Shown one piece after another: positions 18,225 to 27,366 of a stretch of 64,000 bases of DNA. Both the position numbers and the translations under genes were made by a program. Source of the DNA: an uncultured Prevotellaceae bacterium (GTDB taxonomy: Bacteria; Bacteroidota; Bacteroidia; Bacteroidales; Bacteroidaceae); contig USTH01000001.1 of NCBI GenBank assembly GCA_900557555.1, positions 1 through 64,000 on the forward strand. Reading direction: 5' to 3'. The notes under the pieces were generated by a model, which worked only from the letters and a program-made list of their open reading frames with translations, did no database searches and was not told the DNA's origin. Each line of letters starts with the position of its first letter. Position 1 is the stretch's first letter.

Positions 18225-20699
18225 TTACTTCACCACAATTTTCTTTGACACCACGCACTGTCCGTCAACTGCTGTGATGACATAGACACCTGCTGACAGT
18301 GACGGCAGAGAAGTCCACCCTCTGGCATTGGCAGAACCGTGCCAAAGAGTCTGTCCGCTGAGCGAGGTCAGGCGACACACTGCATCAGGGGCAACACCTT
18401 TTACCATAAGCTGCGTGACATTGCCATAGGCACGAGTGAGAACACTCGGTGTGGCATTATCGTCTGTCGGGCCACCGATACCGACGGCGTCAGGTGAAGT
18501 AAAGCGAGATGTTGCACCGTAGGTGATGCCTTTTTCGGTAGTAGCGAAAGCACGGTAACAATATGTCGTGTTAGGACTAATATCAGTAAGGGCCACGTCC
18601 ATGGCGTCATCTGCAACAAGGAGCACTTGAACAGCACTTGGGAACGAAGGGCTTTGGACACCGCCGTCCCTGACAGCCCAATACTCGAAACCCCGTCTGA
18701 CAATCTTGTCGGAACCTGCAACAACGAAGCCCTTGAGCCATACGATGTCATCCTCTATGGTGTAGGTTGAAGTATATACATCCGGCTCAAAGTATACGTA
18801 GGCGTCGGCAGTTCCAAATGCCAGCCATTCACCAAAATAGTAAGTTCCGTCGCTGTCCTTGTAGTACGGGCGGTATTTGTAATAGGTGTTGACATTAAGG
18901 TTTTTCAACGAGCCCGACATCTTGCCGTTGATAATGGGGCAATCTGAATAGGTGGATGGCACAAGGTCGGGGGCATCATAGCGCCGCCACTCAAAGCCTC
19001 CGCCTTTTGAGGCTTCGCAGTTTGTGGTGGCACAGATGCGTGCCGTGTGGTCTGACACACATTCGGCAGGCAATGTGGTTATAGTGACAGATTTGGTCGT
19101 GACAGATGAATATGCAGAGTAGCTCACTCTTCCGTTGCACTCCACACAAAAACGTGCTTTGTAGGTTGAGTTGGGTTTAAGCCCTTCTGCAGCAAACTTT
19201 GTGCTGTTGGTCCACTGCACCTTGCCGTTCCATTCCCAGCCCCAACGGTGGGCCACAGCGTCCAGCTTAGTCCAAGAGCCTTCAAAGGCTGCTGTTGTCA
19301 CCCCCGAAGAGGTGGAGGTTACTACAGGCTCCAGGCCTTTCATGTTTCCCGAAGAGCTATAGCCTTCATATATTTTCCCATTATAAACAGCATAGGTTCT
19401 TACTGAATAATATCCACCAGGGGGAAAGCCCGTAACCTTAACCACATCAGCAGCCTTTTTGCCTTGTGGCAAACGAGTTCCGTCAGATAATATTACTCCC
19501 ACCTCCGAGGGCTTTACGTACTTGTCTTCCAAAGCAGAGACACGCCCTGTCACGTATGTTTGTCCCACCGACGTTATTGCTATATTGCTATAAAAACCTC
19601 CGTTTTCGAAATGCTCCAGTGTATCTCGTTTTCCGCCAAGAGTATATATCACTTGTACTTCAAATCCATCAAGCCCTGCGTTTTCAAGCACATAATGGTT
19701 TGTAGAGTCCAATCTGCAGGGACGTCCGTTGCACGTTGTGCTCTCCACTTTTATCATATTCTTGTTGTAAGGATTTACTATAGAATCAAGGGCAAACATA
19801 CATTTATTGAAGCCACCACCATAAGTAGTGTTTATTGACAAACAGTATTTGCGAGTGAAAGAGAAGTTTCCCTTGAGCTTTTCAGCCATATTAGGATATG
19901 CATAAGTAAACGTGTATTTGCTGATACCGTTTTTGTTAATAAGGGAATATGCAAGGTTGTCTATATCTTCTGCATCAACATAGATGTTCCTTATGTTACT
20001 TCCGAAGCAGGCTTCGTCGCACACTCGACTCACCTTGTCAGTTATTATCAAATCTTTATTGGCAGGCGGAACAAGAACTAAAGGCTTTTTGTTGTTAGCC
20101 GAAGCCACCTGTTCGTAAACATACCCATCGACCCCTGTGGCATAAAACAATGATTTGACTATGACGTTTTTTAGATTATAGCAATTACCAAATGGCTTTA
20201 TGTTAAGTTTTTGGATATTTTCGCCGATATAGATTGTTTCGATATTACTGTTAAAGAATGCAGCGACTCCGATTTCCTTAACATTACGATCTTTGGGGAA
20301 ATATACCGTTTTTATGGCTTTGTTGTCATAAAAAGCCCTTGTAAGATCATTGCAGTAATAATGCACCTTGCCGTTTACTTTTTTATTGCCGTTCGTTTCA
20401 CTTGTATAATATAGATACACGCCAGAGCCTCCATAGTAACAATCTCCTCCGCTTGAAATTTTGGCATCTGACAAATCAAGAATCTCAAGGTTTGACAGTC
20501 TGTTAATTTCATTTATATCCGAACCATTTATCGGCCCACTGAGTTTTAACTCTGTAACCTCTCCGTTGTCGGTCCCCTGCAGACGTGTAGAAAGGGTTCC
20601 GGCAGTAGTCAAAGTGACACTCAGTTTTTCTGCCTTCATTGGTGCAATAAATACCAACAACACACAGAAAAGAATCTTAACGACATTTGAGCTTCGCAT
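18225..20699 (-). CDS. secreted leucine-rich repeat protein with Fn3-like modules and T9SS-like tail
   Basis: An 824-residue protein with a signal peptide (MRSSNVVKILFCVLLVFIAPMKA). Residues 28-110 start a BspA-like leucine-rich repeat: TELKLSGPINGSDINEINRL and LEILDLSDAKI. IKTVYFPKDRNVKEIGVAAF and IETIYIGENI follow at about 150-185. The middle (about 380-740) shows repeated Thr/Tyr-rich, probably Fn3-like units with TYKARFCVECNGRVSY and TYYKYRPYYKDSDGTYYFG. The last 65 residues (VTQLMVKG...LTSLSGQTLWHG...LSAGVYVITAVDGQ...KKIVVK) fit the type IX secretion C-terminal sorting domain. It is a likely cell-surface adhesin or glycan-binding protein, transcribed towards the accessory operon's side but with its own upstream region. 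Confidence 0.8.
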   Translation of the reverse strand: MRSSNVVKILFCVLLVFIAPMKAEKLSVTLTTAGTLSTRLQGTDNGEVTELKLSGPINGSDINEINRLSNLEILDLSDAKISSGGDCYYGGSGVYLYYTSETNGNKKVNGKVHYYCNDLTRAFYDNKAIKTVYFPKDRNVKEIGVAAFFNSNIETIYIGENIQKLNIKPFGNCYNLKNVIVKSLFYATGVDGYVYEQVASANNKKPLVLVPPANKDLIITDKVSRVCDEACFGSNIRNIYVDAEDIDNLAYSLINKNGISKYTFTYAYPNMAEKLKGNFSFTRKYCLSINTTYGGGFNKCMFALDSIVNPYNKNMIKVESTTCNGRPCRLDSTNHYVLENAGLDGFEVQVIYTLGGKRDTLEHFENGGFYSNIAITSVGQTYVTGRVSALEDKYVKPSEVGVILSDGTRLPQGKKAADVVKVTGFPPGGYYSVRTYAVYNGKIYEGYSSSGNMKGLEPVVTSTSSGVTTAAFEGSWTKLDAVAHRWGWEWNGKVQWTNSTKFAAEGLKPNSTYKARFCVECNGRVSYSAYSSVTTKSVTITTLPAECVSDHTARICATTNCEASKGGGFEWRRYDAPDLVPSTYSDCPIINGKMSGSLKNLNVNTYYKYRPYYKDSDGTYYFGEWLAFGTADAYVYFEPDVYTSTYTIEDDIVWLKGFVVAGSDKIVRRGFEYWAVRDGGVQSPSFPSAVQVLLVADDAMDVALTDISPNTTYCYRAFATTEKGITYGATSRFTSPDAVGIGGPTDDNATPSVLTRAYGNVTQLMVKGVAPDAVCRLTSLSGQTLWHGSANARGWTSLPSLSAGVYVITAVDGQCVVSKKIVVK

Positions 20700-20808
20700 A
20701 TTTTAAATAATTTTAGTTTTTGCCTTATTTTAAGTTACAAAAGTATAAATTATTCTTGAGCCTTTCTGATTTCTGATATTATTAATTTTATGTCTGTACG
20801 AATTTTAC

Positions 20809-20816
20809 TAAATTTG
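20809..20816 (+). promoter_or_regulatory. candidate -7 box for GT9 gene
   Basis: TAAATTTG matches TAnnTTTG and lies 34 bp upstream of the 20851 ATG. No good -33 element is visible. Confidence 0.45.
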
Positions 20817-20850
20817 CACTATCAACATCCTCACAATCTAACATCTCGAA

Positions 20851-21870
20851 ATGGCAAACATTCTTGCAACTCGTTTTTCTGCTCTGGGCGACGTGGCGAT
20901 GACTATCAGTGTACTGAAGTCGTTTGCCGATGCCTACCCCAATGATCATATAACACTGCTGAGTCGTCCTTTCGTAGCTCCGTTGCTTGAAGGATTGCCC
21001 GCCAACGTGCATTTCCGTCCCGTCAACCTCAACGACTATAAGGGGGTCAACGGACTGCGCCGTCTTAGTCGCCAGCTCATTGACGAGGGCTATGACGCAC
21101 TGGCCGATATGCACGATGTGCTACGTACCAAAGTGGTGCGTTTCTTTTTCAGAAAAGCAAACCTGCCTGTGGCAACTATAGACAAGGGACGTAAAGACCG
21201 CAAGCAGATTACTCGCATCAAAAACAAGCAACTGCGCCAACTCACACCATCACCCCAACGCTATGCCAACGTGCTGGCCCAACTGGGCTTCCCCATAACA
21301 CTCAATGCACACCACATTTACGGCGACCAGCCTGCCGACATTTCTGACCTTGCTGATATAACAGGTATCAAGGGTACCGACACTTGGATAGGCATAGCCC
21401 CTTTTGCCGCCCACGAAGGCAAGATATACCCCCTGCCGCTAATGGAGGAGGTCATCTGTCGCCTTGCCGGCATCCCTGAACTCAAAATCTTTCTTTTTGG
21501 CAGCGGTGCTAAGGAGAAGCAGTGGTGCGACAGTGTCAGCCAGCCCAATGTGGTCTCCATGGTCGGCAAAACCAACCTCAGCAAAGAGTTGCGCCTGATG
21601 ACCAACCTCAGCGTGATGGTGACTATGGACTCTGCCAATATGCACCTCAGTGCACTGGCAGGCACACCAACAGTGTCAATCTGGGGAGCCACCCACCCCA
21701 TGGCTGGCTTTGCAGGAATGCAGGCTTCAGGAAGTCGCATCGTGCAACTCGACATGGACTGCCGCCCATGCTCCATCTTTGGCAACAAAAAATGCATAAA
21801 AGGCAACTACCCATGCATGAACAACATTACGCCATGTCAGGTGACCGAAACGATAAAGCAATTCATCTAA
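20851..21870 (+). CDS. glycosyltransferase family 9 (heptosyltransferase-like)
   Basis: Likely transfers a heptose or other sugar to the LPS core at the inner face of the inner membrane. The 339-residue protein has the GT9 N-terminus ILATRFSALGDVAMTISVLKSF, containing the SALGDV loop. It also has the C-terminal donor site: IGIAPFAAHEGKIYPL, KIFLFGSGAKEKQW, and VTMDSANMHLSALAGTPTVSIWGATHP. A Cys-rich end (DCRPCSIFGNKKCIKGNYPCM) is common in this family. It is followed 10 bp later by an LPS acyltransferase-like gene, supporting a role in lipid A/core assembly. The acceptor is not deducible. Confidence 0.88.
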   Translation: MANILATRFSALGDVAMTISVLKSFADAYPNDHITLLSRPFVAPLLEGLPANVHFRPVNLNDYKGVNGLRRLSRQLIDEGYDALADMHDVLRTKVVRFFFRKANLPVATIDKGRKDRKQITRIKNKQLRQLTPSPQRYANVLAQLGFPITLNAHHIYGDQPADISDLADITGIKGTDTWIGIAPFAAHEGKIYPLPLMEEVICRLAGIPELKIFLFGSGAKEKQWCDSVSQPNVVSMVGKTNLSKELRLMTNLSVMVTMDSANMHLSALAGTPTVSIWGATHPMAGFAGMQASGSRIVQLDMDCRPCSIFGNKKCIKGNYPCMNNITPCQVTETIKQFI

Positions 21871-21880
21871 CACGCCACAC

Positions 21881-22762
21881 ATGATTTACAGACTATTCTA
21901 CGGCATCATATACGCCTTGTCGCTGCTTCCCATGAGGGTACACTACATGATTTCAGACTTACTGTACCCTCTGGTGTACTACATAATAAGATACCGTCGC
22001 AAAATAGTAAGACGAAACCTCACACGTAGTTTTCCAGAGAAGAGTCTGAGTCAAATCAAGAGTATAGAACGCCGGTTCTACAGATTTTTCTGCGATTACC
22101 TTGTAGAAAACATCAAGGCTCTTACCATAAAGAAAGACAACATGATGAGACGCATGGTATTTGAGGGCATTGAGACTGTAAGCGAAGCCTTCAAGACCAA
22201 CCAGTTTGCCTTTCTCTACCTTGGCCACTTCTGCAACTGGGAATACATCGCCTCGGTGAAATGGTGGATGCCTAAAGGCACCATGGCCGCACAGCTCTAC
22301 ACCAGATTACACAACCACACGATAGACCGACTCTTCTATCACATACGCTCACGCTACGGTGGCGAAAACATCAACAAGAACGAGTCGCTGCGACGCATCG
22401 TTGCAATGCAGCAAAGCGGACAGAAAGCCCTAATAGGCTTCATATCAGACCAAGGACCCAAGATGCAGAACATACACCTGTGGATCAACTTCCTGCATCA
22501 GGATACTCCCGTGTTCACCGGCACAGAACGCATAGCAAAGAAAGTCAACGCAGCAGTGTTCTACGGCGAAGTAAGCCGAGAGAAGCGCGGATACTACAAA
22601 TGTCGTTTCATACCTATCACTACCGACCCCAAGTCGTTCAAAGAACATGAACTGACCAAACTCTATATGCAAATGCTTGAGCAAGACATCATAAAAGACC
22701 CCGCACGGTGGTTGTGGACACACAACAGATGGAAACGACAGCGACCACACGACAACGAATGA
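21881..22762 (+). CDS. LpxL/HtrB-type lysophospholipid acyltransferase
   Basis: Inner-membrane acyltransferase that likely adds a secondary acyl chain to lipid A. The 293-residue protein has an N-terminal hydrophobic segment and the catalytic HxxxxE motif in YLGHFCNWEYIAS. It also has IGFISDQGPKM, matching the G-x-x-x-DQ block of the family, and ends DPARWLWTHNRWK, the classic WxWxHNRWK-type terminus. It sits 10 bp after the GT9 gene, probably in one operon. Bacteroidetes lipid A is usually penta-acylated, so one such enzyme per genome is plausible. Confidence 0.9.
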   Translation: MIYRLFYGIIYALSLLPMRVHYMISDLLYPLVYYIIRYRRKIVRRNLTRSFPEKSLSQIKSIERRFYRFFCDYLVENIKALTIKKDNMMRRMVFEGIETVSEAFKTNQFAFLYLGHFCNWEYIASVKWWMPKGTMAAQLYTRLHNHTIDRLFYHIRSRYGGENINKNESLRRIVAMQQSGQKALIGFISDQGPKMQNIHLWINFLHQDTPVFTGTERIAKKVNAAVFYGEVSREKRGYYKCRFIPITTDPKSFKEHELTKLYMQMLEQDIIKDPARWLWTHNRWKRQRPHDNE

Positions 22763-22806
22763 ACATTCCACAACAGCACAAATAAGAACATATATCAAAG
22801 ATAAGC

Positions 22807-25800
22807 ATGAACAAGATAATTACAGTCATCTGCCTACTCGCAACAGCACTGACCACACACGCACAAGAACAGATAAAATGGCTTCGGGCCAATTCCATAT
22901 CACCCGATGGCAAAACCATAGCATTTGAATATCAAGGCGACCTCTACACCGTCAGCGCCAACGGTGGTGAAGCCCGACAACTGACATCACACCCCGCTTA
23001 TGACGGCTACCCCAAATTTTCGCCCGACGGCAAGTGGATTGCTTTTACATCAGAGCGCTATGGCAGCATGGACGTGTTCATCATATCACCCAACGGTGGC
23101 AGACCAAAGCGCCTCACAACCAATTCGGCAACCGAAACTCTGCAGGGCTGGCTTGACAACACCCATGTACTTTACACCTCTAACCTTCAGCCCTCTGTCA
23201 GCGACATCAGTTTTCCAGGAAGCTTCCAACAGGTCTACAGCGTAGACACTGAGACCAACAGACCAGTCATGTTCTCCACGCTGCCCATGGAAGACATCTC
23301 CATCAACCGCAACGGACAGCTGCTCTACCACAACAACAAAGGGTATGAGGACTATTGGCGGAAACACCACACCTCGCCCATCTGCCGTGACATCTACCTC
23401 ACACAGGTAAAGGGTAAACGCACCTATACGAAGCTCAACGCCGACACCTGCGAACACCGCACACCGATATGGACTCCCGATGGCAACGGCTACTACTACA
23501 CTTCAGAAAAAGACGGCACCATTAATATCTACAAGGCAGATTTGACAACAAAATCTACTACACAACTGACCAAATATAAGGGATACCCTGTAAGATACCT
23601 TACATCGGCATCCGATGGCACACTGTGCTACTCGTGGGACGGAGAACTCTACACGCTGCGTGAGGGTGCAAACCCACACAAGGTTGTCGTTACCCTGACC
23701 GTTGACGACAACGAACGAATAAACCAACCACAAACGCTGACCTACGGAGCTTCACAACTGACCACCAACAAGAGCGAAAAAGAATTTGCCTTTATAGTAA
23801 AAGGCGAAGTCTACGTGACCAACATGGATTATACCACCACTCGGCGCATTACAAATACTATAGAGGAAGAAGCCGACCCCTCATTTAGTCCTGACGGCAA
23901 AACTCTTGTCTACGCCTCCAGACGCAACAACACTTGGGGCATATACGCCACAACACTTGTCAACGCCAAAGACAAAGGCTTCACCTACGCCACCGACCTC
24001 AAGGAAAAACCGCTCATAGTGGGCAAAGACCCCTGCACAGCACCTGTCTTTTCGCCCGACGGAAAGAAGATTGCCTACCTCGCTAACAAAACGGAGATAC
24101 GCATCTATGATATAAAAACAGGAACAAGCACCGTGGTGATGCCGGCCAAAGACATGTTTTCATATACCGATGCAAGCCATTCTTTTGAATGGAGTCCCGA
24201 CAGCAAATGGATTCTCACCGAATACCTCGGTACAGACAACTGGAACAGCACTGACATTGCCGTAATCAGTGCCGATGGCAAACACCTGCACAACATCACC
24301 CGCAGCGGATACTCTGACGGCTCACCACATTGGGCGCTCAACGGCAAGGCCGTAACATTTACCAGCGACCGTGCCGGCTACCGCAGCCACGGCAGTTGGG
24401 GATCCGAACGCGATGGATATATCATATATCTGGACCGCGAAGCCTACGCTCTCTCCAATATGAGCAAGGAAGACCGCAAGCTCTATGAAGACCACAAGAA
24501 AGAGCTTGAAAACGAGACTGCCAAAGGAGACAAGAAGAACAACGACAGCAAGAAAGACAGCTGCAAGACCGACACGACAAAGACCCTCATACTTGACTTT
24601 GAGGACTGTGACAAGCGAATCAAACGCCTTACGGTCAACTCCTCACCACTCAGAGACGGCTACCTCACGCCCGATGGCAAAAAATATTTCTATCTCACCA
24701 GCTTTGAAGGTGGCGTAGACCTGTGGCTGCACGACCTTGAGGAAAACACCACACGCATCTTTAAAAAAGGATTTGGCGGCGGACAAATCTTGCCTGACAG
24801 CACAGGGAACAGCCTGTTTGTATGCAACAGCAGCATAAGCAAATTGGATCTCAATAACGGGCAGAGCAAAAGCATTGCGTTCAGTGCGGAATATTCAGAC
24901 AACAACAAAGCCAAGATGGCATACGTATATCAGCATATCAAGACGCAGCTCACAGAACGCTTTGTAGACACCAACTTCCATGGGGCCGACTTCAAAACTC
25001 TCGCCAAACATTACGAAACGTTTCTTCCTTACATCAACAACTACCGCGACTTCAGCGAGTTGGGAAGCGAACTGGCAGGTGAGCTAAATTGCTCACACAC
25101 CGGAGTGAAATACCGTCCATCGGTATCGGCACCCGCCACTGCCGTTCTCGGAGCCTTCTACGACAACGACTACAAGGGTGACGGTCTGAAAATCACAGAA
25201 ATAATACAGGGTTCGCCCCTTGATGTCATTGACCGTCAGGTCAAGGCTGGTCACACGATAAAGCAAATCGACCATAGGCCGATACAGGCTGGCAAGGACT
25301 ACTATCCGTTGCTCACAGGCAAAGTCGGCAAGAGGGTGTTGCTCACCATTGCCGACAACAATGGCGAAGACTATGAGATAACCGTAAAACCTATCTCCTA
25401 CGGCCGTCAGAATGCCCTTCTATACACACGCTGGGTTGACCAACGTGCCAAAATTGTAGAGACCGAAACCAATGGGCAGGTGGGCTACATACACATTGAA
25501 GGAATGAATAGCGAAAGTTTCCGCAAAACGTATGCAGACCTGCTCGGCAAATACCGCAACTGCAAAGCCGTCATCATTGACGAACGGCACAATGGGGGCG
25601 GATGGCTGCACAACGACCTCGCCATTCTACTGAGCGGACGTAAATACATGTCGTTCGAGTCAAGAGGACAGAAACTGGGCATCGAACCATTCACTCAATG
25701 GACAAAGCCATCGTGTCTGCTCATAACCGAAAACTGCTACTCAAACGCCAACGGCTTTCCATTTGCATACAAGACACTTGGCATAGGCAAACTGATAGGA

Positions 25801-26016
25801 GCGCCCATGGCCGGCACTATGACTGCAGTCTGGTGGGAGTCTGTTGCAGACGGCAGACTGACATTGGGAATTCCAGAAATATACTGCCGCGACAACAATG
25901 GCAGAACACTCGAAAATCAGACGCTTTACCCTGACATAGAGAGCCACAACACACCCGAAGACCTTGCTGGCGGATATGACCGCCAACTTATGCGTGCCAT
26001 CAAAGAAATGAAATAA
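22807..26016 (+). CDS. Tricorn-like S41 family serine protease with beta-propeller and PDZ
   Basis: A 1069-residue exported protease (signal MNKIITVICLLATALTTHAQ). The N-terminal half contains WD40/PD40 propeller repeats of the TolB type (SPDGKTIAFEYQGDLYTVS, FSPDGKWIAFTSERYG, FSPDGKTLVYASRR, FSPDGKKIAYLAN). A Lys/Asp/Glu-rich linker occupies about 560-590. A tail-specific protease core follows, with a PDZ-like part (GDGLKITEIIQGSPLD) and the S41 catalytic domain (VIIDERHNGGGW, LGIGKLIGAPMAG). Ser979 in ENCYSNANGFPF aligns with the Tricorn nucleophile, though the following SDG is NAN here. It probably degrades peptides in the periplasm. The EEP-family gene follows 9 bp later. Confidence 0.88.
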   Translation: MNKIITVICLLATALTTHAQEQIKWLRANSISPDGKTIAFEYQGDLYTVSANGGEARQLTSHPAYDGYPKFSPDGKWIAFTSERYGSMDVFIISPNGGRPKRLTTNSATETLQGWLDNTHVLYTSNLQPSVSDISFPGSFQQVYSVDTETNRPVMFSTLPMEDISINRNGQLLYHNNKGYEDYWRKHHTSPICRDIYLTQVKGKRTYTKLNADTCEHRTPIWTPDGNGYYYTSEKDGTINIYKADLTTKSTTQLTKYKGYPVRYLTSASDGTLCYSWDGELYTLREGANPHKVVVTLTVDDNERINQPQTLTYGASQLTTNKSEKEFAFIVKGEVYVTNMDYTTTRRITNTIEEEADPSFSPDGKTLVYASRRNNTWGIYATTLVNAKDKGFTYATDLKEKPLIVGKDPCTAPVFSPDGKKIAYLANKTEIRIYDIKTGTSTVVMPAKDMFSYTDASHSFEWSPDSKWILTEYLGTDNWNSTDIAVISADGKHLHNITRSGYSDGSPHWALNGKAVTFTSDRAGYRSHGSWGSERDGYIIYLDREAYALSNMSKEDRKLYEDHKKELENETAKGDKKNNDSKKDSCKTDTTKTLILDFEDCDKRIKRLTVNSSPLRDGYLTPDGKKYFYLTSFEGGVDLWLHDLEENTTRIFKKGFGGGQILPDSTGNSLFVCNSSISKLDLNNGQSKSIAFSAEYSDNNKAKMAYVYQHIKTQLTERFVDTNFHGADFKTLAKHYETFLPYINNYRDFSELGSELAGELNCSHTGVKYRPSVSAPATAVLGAFYDNDYKGDGLKITEIIQGSPLDVIDRQVKAGHTIKQIDHRPIQAGKDYYPLLTGKVGKRVLLTIADNNGEDYEITVKPISYGRQNALLYTRWVDQRAKIVETETNGQVGYIHIEGMNSESFRKTYADLLGKYRNCKAVIIDERHNGGGWLHNDLAILLSGRKYMSFESRGQKLGIEPFTQWTKPSCLLITENCYSNANGFPFAYKTLGIGKLIGAPMAGTMTAVWWESVADGRLTLGIPEIYCRDNNGRTLENQTLYPDIESHNTPEDLAGGYDRQLMRAIKEMK

Positions 26017-26025
26017 ACCTAACCC

Positions 26026-26892
26026 ATGAAAACACACCTGACCACATTACTGACATTTATGCTCGCACTAACGGCACAGGTGACAACTGCTCAACGCCAG
26101 AAGCCTGTAAAAGTGCGTGTAATGACTTTCAACATCCGTCAAGAAAACAAAGATGACGGAATAAACAACTGGGAACTGCGCTATCAACAGACAGGCAAAT
26201 TCCTAAGTAAAAGCAAAGCCGACATCATAGGTCTGCAAGAAGTGAAGCAGATTCAGCTTGACGACATTAAAAATGCACTGCCAACCTACAGAAATGTGGG
26301 AGCGGCACAAGACGACGGAAAGCAGGCAGGAGAATACTGCCCCATCTTCTACAACACGGAGAAGTTTAACCTCGTGCGCGGCGGCACATTATGGCTGTCT
26401 GAAACACCCGAAACCCCATCAAAGAGCTGGGGCGCCACATGCAACCGCATTGCCACATGGGCCATCTTGCAGGACAAGAAAACCTTCAAAAGCATTGTTG
26501 CCGTCAACACACAGTTAGACAACGCAAGCGACCTCGCACGACAGAACAGTGCCGTTCTTATCAAGGAGCAAATAGGCAGACGAATAAACGACCTGCCCGT
26601 TGTCCTGACAGGCGACCTCAACGTCTGCGATGACGACCCGACCTACACCAAGATAGCTACACGCATCTTCCCACTTAAAGACGCATGGAAGTCCGTGTCA
26701 TCACCCAAAGGCCCAGCTTTCACATACAACGGTTTCGGCAAAACCGAGAAAAATGATGCCCTCAACAAGATTGACTACATTTTTGTGTCACCCAAGATAC
26801 AGGTCAGAAAAAGTTCTGTCATTGACACCTCTCTTGGCGGAGGACGTTTTCTGTCTGACCACAACGCACACACTGCCGACATTGTGTTCTAA
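26026..26892 (+). CDS. exported endonuclease/exonuclease/phosphatase family hydrolase
   Basis: A 288-residue protein with a signal peptide (MKTHLTTLLTFMLALTAQVTTA) and the EEP fold motifs: VRVMTFNIRQEN with the metal-binding Asn, IIGLQEVKQIQ with the metal Glu, VLTGDLNVCDDDPTY with catalytic Asp/Asn, and FLSDHNAHTADI with the final Asp-His. Members cleave phosphodiester or sphingomyelin-type bonds; the substrate cannot be read from the sequence. It lies 9 bp behind the Tricorn-like gene, so the two are probably co-transcribed and both act outside the cytoplasm. Confidence 0.88.
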   Translation: MKTHLTTLLTFMLALTAQVTTAQRQKPVKVRVMTFNIRQENKDDGINNWELRYQQTGKFLSKSKADIIGLQEVKQIQLDDIKNALPTYRNVGAAQDDGKQAGEYCPIFYNTEKFNLVRGGTLWLSETPETPSKSWGATCNRIATWAILQDKKTFKSIVAVNTQLDNASDLARQNSAVLIKEQIGRRINDLPVVLTGDLNVCDDDPTYTKIATRIFPLKDAWKSVSSPKGPAFTYNGFGKTEKNDALNKIDYIFVSPKIQVRKSSVIDTSLGGGRFLSDHNAHTADIVF

Positions 26893-27021
26893 TCCCCAAA
26901 AGAGCACTCGCCGGCAACTAACAGCCCCGACATGAGGCATACCGTGAACTTGCAAAAGAATGAATTTACATTCAGTACTTCTGACTGACACTGCGTTGTC
27001 GCACCACAAGGCTTTTTTAGG

Positions 27022-27104
27022 ACCCAATTCGGTCGTTACGACTTTTTGTATTTTACAAGGCAATATGAAAGATGTCTTTTACGACCTAATGACCGATTTG
27101 GGTA
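27022..27104. repeat. dispersed inverted-terminus repeat, copy D
   Basis: An 83-bp element with inverted ends ACCCAATTCGGTCGTTACGA and ACGACCTAATGACCGATTTG, the latter followed by GGT. The interior TTTTACAAGGCAATATGAAAG and GATGTCTTTTACGACC matches parts of copies A and G, but it is shorter than C and H. It lies 130 bp downstream of a gene. Confidence 0.75.
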
Positions 27105-27287
27105 AAACTTCCAGACTGGGTTTCCACCTCACACGGAGTATTCTGCATGTTGACAGTCAACACAATCCACTACCGTCTAAAACAATCAACGAACACTTCT
27201 ATGGCTCTAAAACTGCCCATCAATCTCGAATACATGAACCAATGAAAAAAAAGTGCATAACAAACTGCCGTTTGTCGTAAAATCTAC

Positions 27288-27295
27288 TAACTTTG
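27288..27295 (+). promoter_or_regulatory. candidate -7 box for threonine dehydrogenase-like gene
   Basis: TAACTTTG, a perfect TAnnTTTG match, 71 bp upstream of the ATG. A TTTG occurs at 27271-27274, but only 13 bp away. Confidence 0.45.
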
Positions 27296-27366
27296 CACTA
27301 TAATTTTTCAATAAAAAGAAAAGACACATATAAAACCATAAACGCAACTATAATATTCATACAGAC

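Larger units (their letters stand above)
26893..27366. other. intergenic region with dispersed repeat copy D
   Basis: This 474-bp gap between the EEP gene and the dehydrogenase gene holds repeat copy D (27022-27104) and a -7 box near 27288. I found no gene in it; the open frames crossing it read through the repeat and have no protein-like features. Confidence 0.5.
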
